Shown: one piece after another, positions 9,781-19,832 of the stretch
Layout: each line of letters opens with the position of its first letter
How positions within the stretch are numbered: the first letter of the stretch is position 1
From: Chara braunii
Taxonomy: Eukaryota; Streptophyta; Charophyceae; Charales; Characeae
Direction: 5' to 3'
Length of the DNA: 25,450 nucleotides
Assembly: GCA_003427395.1 (NCBI GenBank)
Contig: BFEA01000701.1
Location: 500,329 to 525,778 of the forward strand
Program-made: the position numbers and the translations under genes
The notes under the pieces: model-generated
Seen by the model: only the letters and a program-made list of their open reading frames with translations
Told to the model about the DNA's origin: nothing
Database searches by the model: none

Positions 9781-12700
9781 TCGGTAGCGAAGCACCGAAT
9801 ACACGTCGAGATATAATATGCTAGATCAAGCAAAATGACTAAGTAAGATCCCGAAAATCCTTGAGTGTATTTCGGTAACGAAACACAGAATACACGTTGG
9901 AATACAATATGCTAGATCAAGCAAAATGACTAAGCAAAATCTCGAAAATCCCGAAGTTTATTTCGATAACGAAACACCGAACACACGTCAGGATATGATA
10001 TGTTAGATCAAGCAAAATGACTAAGTAAAATTCTGAAAATCCCGAAGTGTATTTCGGTAATGAAACATCGAATACATGTCGGGATACAATATGCTAGATC
10101 AAGCAAAATGACTAAGTAAATGTCGGGATACAATATGCTAGATCAAGCAAAATGACTAAGTAAAATCCTGAAAATCCCGAAGTGTATTTCGGTAACAAAA
10201 CACCGAATACACGTCGGGATATAATATGCTAGATCAAGCAAAATGACCAAGTAAAATCTTGAAAATCCCCAAGTGTATTTCGGTAACGAAACACCGAATA
10301 CATATCGGGATACAATATTCTAGATCAAGTGAAATGACTAAGTAAAATCCCGAGAATCGCGAAGTGTGTTTCGATAATGAAACACCGAATACACGTCGGG
10401 ATATAATATGTTAGATCAAGCAAACGAATACACGTCGGGGTATAATACGCTAGATCAAGCAAAATGACTAAGTAAAATCCTGAAAATCCCGAAGTGTATT
10501 TCGGTAACGAAACACCGAATACACGTCGGAATATAATATGCAAGATTAAGCAAAATCACGAAGTAAAATCCTGAATATCCCGAAGTGTATTTCTGTAACG
10601 AAAAAATGAATGCACGTCGAGATGTATCAAGCACAATGACGAAGTAAAAAAATGAAAATCCCGAAGTGTATTTCAGTAACGAAACACCGAATACACATCG
10701 GGATATAATATGTTAGATCAAGCAGAATGACTAAGTGAAATCCTGAAAATCCCGAAGTGTATTTCGGTAACGAAACACCGAATACACGTCGGGATATAAT
10801 ATGTTAGATCAAAGAAAATGACTGAAGTAAAATTTTGAAAATCCCAAAGTGTATTTCGGTAACGAAACACCGAATACACGTCGGGATACAATATGCTAGC
10901 ACGTCGGGATATAATATGCTAGCACGTCGATATATAATATGCTAGCACGTCGGGGTATAATATGCTAGATGAAGCAAAATGACTACTAAGTAAAATCCCG
11001 AAGTGTGTTTCGGTAACGAAACATCGAATACACGTGGGGATATAATATGCTGGATCAAGCAAAATGACTAAGTAAAATCCCGAAAATCCCAAAGTGTATT
11101 TCGGTAACGAAACACCGAATACACGTCGGGATACAGTATGCTAGATCAAGCAAAATGACTAAGTCAAATCCCGAAAATCCCGAAGTGTATTTCGGTAACG
11201 AAACACCGAATACACGTCGGGATATAATATGCTAGATCATGCAAAATGACTAAGTCAAATCCCGAAAATCCCGAACTCTGTTTCGGTAACGAAACACCGA
11301 ATACACATTGGAATATAATATGTTAGATCAAGCAAAATGACTAAGTAAGATCCCGAAAATCCTGACGTGTGTTTCAATAACGAAACACCGAATACACGTC
11401 GGGATATAATATGGTAGATCAAGCAAAATGACTAAGTAAAATCCCGAAAATTCCGAAGTGTATTTCGGTAACGAAACACCGAATACACGTAAGGATATAA
11501 TATGGTACAAGGAAAATGACTAAGTAAAATCTCGAAAATCCCGAAATGTATTTCGGTAACGAAACACCGAATACACATCGGGATACAATATGGTAGATCA
11601 AGCAAAATGACTAAGTAAAATCTCGAAAATCCTGAAGTGTGTTTCGGTAACAAAACACCGAATACACGTCAGCATGTAATATGTTGGATCAAGCAAAATG
11701 ACTAAGTAAAATCCCGAAAATCCCGAAGTGTGTTTCAGTAACGAAACACCGAAGACACGACGGGATATAATATGCTGGATCAAACAAATTCACTAAGCAA
11801 AATCTCGAAAATCCCGAAGTGTGTTTCGGTAACGAAACACCGAATACACGTCGGGATATTATATTCTAGATCAAGCAAAATAACTAAGTAAAATCCCGAA
11901 GATCCCGAAGTGTGTTTCGGTAACGAAACACCGAATACACGTCTGGATATAATATGATGGATCAAGCAAAATAACGAAGTATAATCCTGAAAATCCCGAA
12001 GTGTATTTCGGTAACGAAACACCGAATACATGTCGGGATATAATATGGTAGATCAAGCAAAATGACTAAGTAAAATCCAGAAAATCCCGAAGTGTGTTTC
12101 GGTAACGAAACAACGAGTACACGTCGGCATATAATATGCTAGATCAAGCAAAATGACTAAGTGAAATCCCGAAANNNNNNNNNNNNNNNNNNNNNNNNNN
12201 NNNNNNNNNNNNNNNNNNNAAGTGAAATCCCGAAAATCCCGAAGTGTGTTTCGGTAACGAAACAACGAGTACACGTCGGCATATAATATGCTAGATCAAG
12301 CAAAATGACTAAGTAAAATCCCGAAAATCCCGAAGTGTGTTTCGGTAACGAAACACCGAATACACGTCAGGATATAATATGCTAGATCAAGCAAAATGAC
12401 TAAGTAAGATCCCAAAAATCCCGACGTGTGTTTCGGTAACGAAACAAGGAATACACGGCGGAATATAATGTGTTAGATCAAGCAAAATGACTAAGTCAAA
12501 TCCCGAAAATCCCGAAGTGTATTTCGGTAACAAAACACCGAATACACGTCGGGATATAATATGCTAGATCAAATAAAATGACTAAGTAAAATCCCGAAAA
12601 TCTCGAAGTGTGTTTCGGTAACGAAACACCGAATACACGTCGGGATATTATATTTTAGATCAAGCAAAATAACTAAGTGAAATTCCGAAAATCCCGAAGT

Positions 12701-12960
12701 GTGTTTCGGTAACGAAACGCTGAATACACGTCGGGATATAATTTGCTAGATCAAGCAAAATAACTAAGTGAAATCCTGAAAATCCCGAAGTGTCTTTCGG
12801 TATTGAAACACTAAATACACGTCGGGACATAATATGCTAGATCAAGCAAAATGACTAACTAAAATCCCGAAAATCCCGAAGTGTGTTTCGGTAACGAAAC
12901 ACCGAGTACACGTCGGGATATAATATGCTAGATCAAGCAAAATGACTAAGTAAATCCTGA
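9780..12960 (-). repeat. 91-bp satellite array
   Basis: About 33 monomers. GGGATATAAT phrases at 12551, 12642, 12733, 12824 and 12915 give an exact 91-bp period. The monomer is the 81-bp type with the ACATAGAAACGAGAC segment replaced by one containing GCTAGATCAAGCAAAATGAC. Each unit folds into a long hairpin, for example 12875-12892 with 12901-12917 around an AACGAAAC loop. Compressed partial units sit at 10895-10965, where a GCTAGCACGTCG phrase repeats at short intervals. Minus-strand frames of 60-80 codons are satellite artefacts. Confidence 0.9.
12177..12219. other. Assembly gap (N run)
   Basis: About 43 N inside the 91-bp array. The ~80 bases before it recur identically just after it, including rare variants (CAACGAGTACACGTCGGC), and the 16-nt edge AAGTGAAATCCCGAAA occurs on both sides. 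The contig ends probably overlap, so one monomer may be falsely duplicated. Confidence 0.9.
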
Positions 12961-13062
12961 AGTGTATTGCCACTTAATAAGTGTGTTTATCTTCAGTATA
13001 CCATACATAAGACTCTTTTCACTATACATTCGGTGAAATATATAGCCTCCATTAACCATCTC

Positions 13063-13470
13063 TCAAAAAAAGGTTTTTCAGATTTCTACTAAACTAGATA
13101 TGAACTTTCGACAAAAAATTGAACTTTGAAAGCCATATTTGACTAACTCTTTGGTTTTGGATAAATTTCGGCAGCACTTCCCGTATGAGAAGTACCTTTT
13201 CAAAGTTTATAGAAAGTCAAATTATGACAAATGATTCCAGAAATTGCGAGAATTAACTTAAGTATAAAAAAAAGTTAGTTTAAAAAATGCAGGAATTGAG
13301 TCAACTTCCACAGCTCTAGCACGTGGCGAGCAACTAAAGCAACTACCTATCAAACTGAAACTCAAATAAAGTATGACTCTCATTGAGCCACATGCAAGTC
13401 TAAACCACAATGGTAAGTACTCTCACCCAATCCCACGGTTGAACCTTATCAACAATAGTTCATAGTTTTT
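13063..13470 (+). repeat. Left arm resumed between satellite and LINE
   Basis: This matches the reverse complement of about 22160-22560. It includes one more ~122 bp unit (GGCAGCACTTCCCG, near 13170) and the conserved phrase GGTAAGTACTCTCACC near 13412. Homology breaks near 13470, where LINE sequence begins, and resumes after the LINE poly(A). No gene. Confidence 0.8.
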
Positions 13471-13476
13471 CAACTC

Positions 13477-14481
13477 ACGGTAGTCTACAAAATGTTAGCT
13501 AAAGCCTTGACAAACCGCCTGATCCCAGTCTTGGAAGACATTATCCACCCAACTCAGACGGGGTTTGTCAAAGGTCGTAGGATTCACGATAACATTTTGC
13601 TGGTCAACGAGATCCTTAAGCTAACACGGCAAGATAAACGTAATGCCGTCGTGGTCTTCATTGACTTTGAGAAAGCCTACGACCATGTGGACTGGACCGA
13701 TAGGTGTATGCAGAAAATGAATATCGGGCCAACCTTCCAACGCTGGACCGGAATTTTACACCACAACGCCACGACGAGTGTCCAGGTCAACGGTCTGATG
13801 GCACCAGCGATCTCGCTGCAACGCTCGATCCGCCAAGGTGACCCCTTGCCCCCTTTCCTGTTTATCATAGTAATGGAGGCACTGGCGGCGAACCTCCGTA
13901 CTAACAAGGATCTTCGAAAATTACAGATCTCAGCCATTCCTAAGGAGGCGATTCTCGTGTGTTCGATGTTTGCAGACGACCTCACAGTAATGGTGGACGT
14001 CACCCCCGATAACATGGTAGAGATCAAACATTTGTTGGACCGTTTCACGTCAGTCTCGGACATGACGGTCAATTGGGGAAATAAAACACTCGGATGGTGG
14101 ATCCATCACCAAGGAGTGCGCCCGCCGGAACAGCCGCGAGTCAAATGGCTACCGGAAAACGCCCCGGTTATAGTTCCGGGTATAATGCTGATGACATCAG
14201 GGAAACCAGCGTCCAACGACGAATGGATTCTGAAACAAGCACTGGAAAAACTGACTCGATGGAACGACAAGCACACATCTTTGATCGGCATAGCTTTGGC
14301 CATCAATAACGCTGTCCTAGCGGCCCTCTGGTATAGGTCGGCCATTTGGGCCCTCAGTAAAGATGCGGTTAAATCACTCAAGAGGCAGGGCACCGCCCTC
14401 CTATGGAGAGGCAGCAACGAACTCCCAAACGTTATTAGGAGAGTGGCTTGGTCGTAGGTGGTCGAGCCCAAGGATAGAGGG
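13477..14481 (+). pseudogene. LINE reverse transcriptase fragment
   Basis: The frame continues upstream of the first Met with VVYK, matching the usual family phrase before LAK, so the Met at 13492 is not the true start. Counting from it: TQTGF at residues 21-25; the first catalytic Asp, D58, in FIDFEKAYD; RQGDP at 114-118; and the FADD catalytic box at 160-163. The catalytic aspartates are intact, so decay came by other means. A TAG at 14455-14457 interrupts the thumb region, and the frame shifts in a run of six G (14479-14484). The product would have copied LINE RNA at the nicked target. Confidence 0.92.
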
Positions 14482-16150
14482 GGGTTTGGGCATCCTGGAC
14501 CCGGTCATCCAGGTAGCATCCCTGATGGTGCAATGGATCAGGAGACTTGTATTTACGCCGGACCTCCCCTGGTACGCCCTCGCACTCGAATAGTTTGCTA
14601 GACTGGCACCGCAAGCACCTCACGAAGTGGACCCCTTAACCTGGCTCGAGGACCGACATTGGTCCATACCACGGCGCCCTCGGGTTAACAGAGATTCTAC
14701 TCGGGGAGCGGCGGGGAGCGACCTGGCCAAAGATGATTTCTGGCCCCGAGTGCTGGAGGCCTGGCGCCAACTACCGCTGCCCGAAAAGCCCGCCCCGAAC
14801 AGATGGGAAGAAGTGATGAGGTAACCTCTCTTTGGCAACAAAAACATCACTGACAGAAACAGCAGGGTGGACCGCAGTTCAGACCCTCCTTGGGCCAGCT
14901 GGGTCAAAAACGGCATAGTGAGGATCAAAGACATATGGGACCCGGCGAGTGGGGATTGGAAGACAGCGCCACAAGTGAGGTGTCAGCTGAGGTATTGCCA
15001 CGACATCGAAAAGAACCTAGAAACGCTGATCTTCGACATCCCTCTAGACTGGGTACGCACCCTTCGAAGAGGGTCGTGGCTAGCAAAAGGAGACTGGGTC
15101 GCCACCCCGGAGGAAGAGCAGTGGATTGGCCAGGTGATGGAAGTGCGGGCAGACGAAGCCCGGCTTAAACTCTTTCGAAAAGGCAAGGACAACCGACTTG
15201 CCGCACTCTCCCCGGAAACAGTAAGGTGGAGGAAGAACGAGGAGCTGTGCAGAATCAGAGTGCTCAGACATAAGCATGAATGGATTGCATACCGCCCTGG
15301 TTTCCCCCTTGCCGAACTTCCTTTCGACCCGGCGAAGTGGCATTGGGCGCCCGCACGCAGATCGCAGGCCAACCCGGACATAGACCTTTTCAACTTATCT
15401 GTGAAGGCTACCTACCGGTTGCTGAGACCAAAAGTAAACCTTAAAGAGATAGTAAAAGCTGGCTGGCAAGCCCATTTGAACGTCAGTCAGGGGACCATTC
15501 GCCCGATTCGGTGGTTTTCGACCACGAGATCCAAACCGGCCAAATTTGCCTCGCTGCAGTGGCAGATCGAACACCGTTGCCTCTCGACAAACAATTGGCT
15601 GGTAGATCACACGACCTTGGAACAGAAGGGTCTCGCCCCCCCATGGTGCAAATTATGTCAGAATGCCTGCCCGTCTCGAAAGATCCCGGAAACCATTGAA
15701 CACATCTTTTTGCAGTGCCCGGGGACGGTCCTCACCTGGCGCTGGTGGGACAGAATATGGAGCCTCCTGGGCACGGAATCCAACTGGCAGTGGGATTGGA
15801 GGGCCCTGCTCTGTGAAGCTTGGTCCTCCCCCACGGACAGCGGGTTTCAGAACAACATGTTTAAGATCGGACGGAGAGCGGTTCTCTGGGCCCTTTGGAG
15901 GAAGCGTTGCACTTACACCATCGAGGGGGTCCGAATTGAGGGAGAGGAAGTCACGGAAACAATCAAACTGTGCATTGAACAGGATTTCCTCTCAAGATGG
16001 CAGAAAGTAAAGAACCAACTACAGAAATATCACCAGAAAAAAGATATTACACAAGCAATTAACCGATTCTCAGGGGACTGGCTGGGCAGCGAAAACGGAG
16101 GCTGGATTGCCTACATCCGATGGGAGGGCGGTCAGACCCCACGCGGATAG
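14482..16150 (+). pseudogene. LINE C-terminal part with zf-RVT domain
   Basis: This continues the LINE ORF in another frame after the G-run shift (GGLGILDP follows). TAG at 14591-14593 and TAA at 14822-14824 interrupt it. The remaining stretch is open to the TAG at 16148-16150. Counting from the Met at 14867, a zinc-binding zf-RVT motif is seen as C261-x2-C264, H279 and C284 (C-x2-C-x14-H-x4-C), preceded by the usual PAKFASLQW and LSTNNWL phrases. No RNase H domain is evident. The Met at 14867 is only the first in-frame Met after a nonsense codon. Confidence 0.88.
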
Positions 16151-16682
16151 GAACAGATGGATTTCAAGAGAGATTACTGCATTATCTTCAAAGAATGGAC
16201 GAAGGTGGATCCAGGCGTGCCGCTGCGTCCATCTTCAAGGGTTTTCGGACCCGTTTCCCCCCCATCGACTTTCATTGGTGGACATGCAGTGGTATGGCAT
16301 AGATTAAGAGTCGGCTTGCTTTGGAGGGATCAGACGTTCCGCGGTAACAAATGAAGCCCAATGATGACTCTAGAGACACACGCAGTTTTCGACAGCCGAC
16401 AGGCTGAGAGGATCAACCAGGGGCTGAACGGGTTCACAAAGGCTACACAAGAACTTAGCTACATACAGGCTAACTTAGGCAGGGGTGAGGGGCGGTACAT
16501 CCTTCCCGAGGGAAGTAATCAATGCTGCCCGCTCGGGCCTCTCAACCTTAATGGGGAGGAGCGTGGAGTGTGTCAACAATGTAATATCTTCTGACTTGCC
16601 GGGGGAATAGCAACCGAACTGTTGCTCCCCAGAATGGTAGGAGCCAGAACCCAGAGGTTTTGAATTTCAAAAAAAAAAAAAA
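16151..16682 (+). other. LINE 3' untranslated region and poly(A)
   Basis: No substantial open frame continues the element. The segment ends in the A-run at 16669-16682, and left-arm homology resumes directly after it (TTACATAAGG near 16691). No recognisable structural 3' motif was found by eye. Confidence 0.75.
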
Positions 16683-16706
16683 CGACCAAGTTACATAAGG
16701 CGTGAA

Positions 16707-17436
16707 GCTACTATTCAACTTAGAAACAATGTATAGCGCAGTCATTGAATATACACAAAGACATTACACTACTGCCTTTTTTTTCTTTGGGCATGTGATT
16801 GGGCCGTCTAACTTAGTACAATGCCTAGTCGTCCTGAATTGTTTAAGTAGCTACGTTATATATATCTTTCTGCACTGAATATTTTAAGGTAGCATAAAAC
16901 TGAACCATACCATTTACAAATAACGTTCAGCCTGCCCCATCTTACCATCTGTTTATATTCTTAATTAATACTCTTTTCAGGTGTGATAAGCTATAGTCAG
17001 ACCATTCAACTTAGAAATTATGACTGACTAGTTTGTTCATAATAAAATAGTAATAAGGTATAAACAAAATTTACACTTTGGTTCTAACATGTGAGTGACT
17101 CCAGACAAAACCATCCAACTTAGGAACAATTGTCCGGTCCTTTGCCTGATCCTCCCTCAAAAAGGAACAAGAAAAAGTTTGAGTCATCCAACTTAGAAAC
17201 AATTGCTCAAACTCTTTCTTTCAGAAACAAAAGAAACATAAAAAAACCCAAAATAGGCCAAAGCGACCAAGTCATCCAATTTAGGAACAATTGCTTGGTC
17301 CCTAAAAATACAATCATAGATAGTCCTTGCAAGTCAGAGCAACCGGACCATCCAACTTAGGAACAATTGTCAGTTCCTCTAGGCAGACAAAAATAAACAT
17401 AGCACTGAGTCATTCAACTTAGAAACTATGCCCAGT
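16707..17436 (+). repeat. Hairpin array, left arm: constant loop, variable stem
   Basis: Nine copies of a loop close to CATCCAACTTAGGAACAATT sit between inverted flanks whose sequence differs per copy. The pairs are: GCTA 16707-16710 with TAGC 16734-16737; GATTGGGC 16797-16804 with GCCTAGTC 16823-16830 (two G-U); CTGAAC 16900-16905 with GTTCAG 16925-16930; TAGTCAG 16994-17000 with CTGACTA 17024-17030; GACAA 17104-17108 with TTGTC 17130-17134; AGTTTGAG 17176-17183 with CTCAAACT 17206-17213; GACCAAG 17265-17271 with CTTGGTC 17294-17300; a degraded copy at 17342-17377; and ACTG 17404-17407 with CAGT 17433-17436. Loops are 18-25 nt, and spacing is irregular at about 60-110 bp. Family unknown. Confidence 0.85.
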
Positions 17437-17828
17437 TTTTGGTTGACCTAGACAATCACAAGCAAGACCATCTTCCTTCCGCCTTCCCCCAATGCAGAAC
17501 TCTTTTACAATCTGACTTCAGGCGAACAATAAGAGTAAAACTGAAATTGTGCATGCCTTTCTTTACTTAGCTCTGATTTATGTCATGAAAGTCAAACATA
17601 AAAATCAATTAAGGATGCAGACAGTATACTCGGTCAAACTGTAGCAAGATGTACATGTAAGGCTGTTAACTGGGTTTATAGAAGGAGATGAAGATTTATG
17701 ACTTAGTTCCCTGCCTCTAGAACCTCGTCTAGGTTCCGAAAGACCTCTCGCAATCAGTGAGGCTCACAAAGACCTTGGCAGGGATTATCCCGCCTGCCAC
17801 CTTTCTCTCCAAACCAAAAGACTAGACT

Positions 17829-17924
17829 CAGAGTAAGAAGGGCAGAAGGAGAAGATTACGCAGAGTAAGAAGGGCAGAAGGAGAAGATTACTCAGAGTAA
17901 GAAGGGCAGAAGAAGAAGATTAAG
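17829..17924 (+). repeat. 32-bp tandem repeat, three copies
   Basis: CAGAGTAAGAAGGGCAGAAG starts at 17829, 17861 and 17893, a 32-bp period. The right arm has a single diverged equivalent (near 21030-21050), so the expansion happened in the left arm only. The stretch 17440-17828 is diverged arm sequence without a gene. Confidence 0.9.
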
Positions 17925-18389
17925 TTTTTCAGATCCAAGGATGGTGCACTCAGGCTCGCGTGAGAGGGTCTTGGTTCCTTGACGCGCTTGAGGGCCCTGT
18001 AATAATGGTCAGAATGTGCAGCAGCATGGTCAAACTGAAGCCCAACTGTCTACTGTTGACTCTCTTGCGATCCCCTAAGTCACAGGACTCGGCCACTCCG
18101 CAACTCGTGATAAAAAATGTCCTGACTACAACTCAAAACACAGGGCGTGGGTTAAAAACATCGTTTTTTCTCCCTCCGCAGTGAGGCAACAACGTGGTTT
18201 AGCTGGGCGCGCAGTGGGAGGAGTGCACACAGGCATCTCGGCTATGCAGTCCTCACTAAGTCCCGACAAACCTCCAACTCACGGTCAGACCCACGGTACT
18301 TCGATCGGTAGGATGAGCACTGTACCGGCCAGAGTTACGTCTCTTGTTCTTAGCTCGTCTGGAACTCCCTCGTTCGACACACTGAGCGA

Positions 18390-18570
18390 CACATCAGCCA
18401 ACAGGTAAGTTTCAACCCTGTGGCCCACTCCTCGCTATTTCAGACGTCGAGATGAACAACTCTTCGGTCAGCAAGCAAGTTCTCCGACCCTGCGACTCAC
18501 TCCTCTGCTGCTCTAATTTATGAGGTGAGCTGTGCGTCGGCCAATCGGTAAGTCTTCACCCCGCAACTAG
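18390..18570 (+). repeat. Degenerate ~73 bp tandem repeat
   Basis: Phrases at about 18403, 18475 and 18548 share a GGTAAGT-like start followed by a cytosine-rich stretch and CACTCCTC or a similar end. A related phrase with CAGGTAAGTCTCTAACC lies near 18930. The repeated GGTAAGT resembles a splice donor, but it is part of the repeat and has no exon support. Confidence 0.5.
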
Positions 18571-18604
18571 CTTCACACCCCTTCATTCATTAGAACAAGC
18601 CAAA

Positions 18605-18830
18605 CCCAAATGAATCTTTTGTCGGTGCATGGAATGATACACCGCTTTGTAATCATTCGCGCAGAGAGATAGAGAGAGGTCATTCCTTTGATAGGAAGAG
18701 TAAAATCAGAATGAATCTTCCATTTGAATACAGAAGTATTCACTGCTTTCTCCGACCATTCACGCAGCGAGATCGAAATAAGTCTTCCTCTTAAAACGTG
18801 GAAATGAACCCCCGCCAAGTAAGCATCCAA
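18605..18830 (+). repeat. Degenerate ~105 bp repeat (AATGAATCTT units)
   Basis: Units beginning AATGAATCTT near 18610 and 18714 each end in ATTCRCGCAG plus GAGA-like sequence. Related units lie near 19327 and 19428. This is a decayed tandem or dispersed repeat within the spacer. The stretch 18940-19320 shows no gene. Confidence 0.5.
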
Positions 18831-19743
18831 CCCACTGCCGGACTAATGGTATTCCCAAATGATCGAATGAGTAGCATCGAGTGAAATCTCTTGCTCCTGT
18901 TCGTTTTGATGGGCAAACCACCCACCTACAGGTAAGTCTCTAACCACGTGGTTGGCATCGCTCCCATTTCATCGATAAGTCGGTCAAATCGGAAGCGCAA
19001 GAACATGGAAGGTGCAGTGTGCCCGGTCCTCCCGCTCTCCGCCAGTATATCCCGCCTAAGGCTTACATTCCATGCATGCTGATTCTGGCTGCAGCCTCGT
19101 CCAGACTCTGGTGATCTCATGGCAACCCAACAAAACCGAGTGTTATCGCACACTTGGCCACCTGTGCGACAACGCCCCCTGTTGAGACAAAGACGAATGC
19201 CTTAATGGAGAGCATCACCAGGAGAGACTTGGCGATGGTAAGCACTCGGATGATCGGCACAATCAGAACGAAGAGAAGACCACTGTGGTTCGTTTTTCCC
19301 CACTGTTTGTCCAACGAGCAAAGTAAGAATGAATCCTCCGATAGAAATACGAAACATACATTGACATTCAACCATGCGCAGAGAGGGATGGAGGAAAGAT
19401 ACTTTCATCGTTAGGACGACGAAATCAAAATGAAATTTTCAGCAAATCGTAGAAAGATACCCCCGCCGCTTGTATCTGGTTAGCGCGCAGTTCAACCTTA
19501 GATTTGTGGCCATGATGGGCCGATCCTCAATTTCTTCTCCCCCCCCATAACGCAAAATCCATTATCTTTCCACAAATTCCGATTGCGTCATTGGGTTCAT
19601 TGCACTTCAAGACCCTGATTTCGCTCCTTGGTTCGCCCGATGCCATCAACGACCGGGCAAGAACTTTGTTCTTCTTTCCACCATACCCATGCTTAGCTCC
19701 GCCATCGCTGCATTACCGAGCACCACTTGTCTGGCCGTATCTG

Positions 19744-19832
19744 CTAACCTCAAATACGAATTCGGTTGATATGCATACCTATGCTAATAACATTTTGCTA
19801 AAACTAACCTCAAATACGAATTCGGTTGATAT
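19744..19832 (+). repeat. 29-bp direct repeat, 60 bp apart
   Basis: Two identical 29-mers starting CTAACCTCAAATACG lie at 19744-19772 and 19804-19832. A 17-mer GTCTGGCCGTATCTGCT also repeats, at 19729-19745 and 19900-19916. This looks like a nested duplication. Confidence 0.9.

Larger units (their letters stand above)
4148..13062. repeat. Satellite block inserted in left arm
   Basis: Arm homology stops near 4147 and resumes near 13063, whereas the right arm is continuous across the same point (about 22550-22565). About 8.9 kb is therefore extra in the left arm. Both junctions are A-rich (CTCAGAAAAAA and CTCTCAAAAAAA), which may be a degenerate target duplication or coincidence. Loss from the right arm is the alternative, but a near-exact loss of a whole satellite block seems less likely. 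It holds satellites in two opposite orientations around a 2.4 kb centre. Confidence 0.75.
13471..16682 (+). mobile_element. 5'-truncated L1-type LINE, poly(A) tailed
   Basis: This is a dead non-LTR retrotransposon, about 3.2 kb. It starts abruptly inside the reverse transcriptase domain, so the gag-like ORF and the endonuclease are missing, as is usual for incomplete target-primed reverse transcription. It ends in 14 A (16669-16682). Sequence on both sides is contiguous in the right arm (empty site about 22141-22170), which makes the insertion clear. It is visibly more GC-rich than its surroundings. A target-site duplication could not be fixed by eye. Several stops and a frameshift show it is not recent. 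Confidence 0.92.
1984..18075 (+). repeat. Left arm of giant inverted repeat
   Basis: Segments match the reverse complement of the right arm in collinear order. About 1984-2220 matches 24210-24447; 2340-2700 matches 23780-24080; 3110-4147 matches 22560-23640; 13063-13470 matches 22160-22560; 16690-17440 matches 21430-22140; and 17630-18070 matches 20860-21250. Identity looks like about 75-80% with many small indels. After removing the hammerhead repeat, satellite block and LINE, the arm is about 3.7 kb, close to the right arm. The outer end near GAGCTACCA is approximate, and no target-site duplication was found. It could be the arm of a foldback-type transposon, or one of two copies of a longer repeat lying in opposite orientation. 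Confidence 0.85.

Noticed and set aside
16707-17436. CRISPR array
   Set aside because: The constant part is the loop, spacing is irregular, the flanks are self-complementary rather than unique spacers, and the host is eukaryotic.
18400-18940. GGTAAGT sites as splice donors of a gene in the spacer
   Set aside because: They recur as part of a degenerate tandem repeat, and no flanking coding exon or acceptor pattern is visible.
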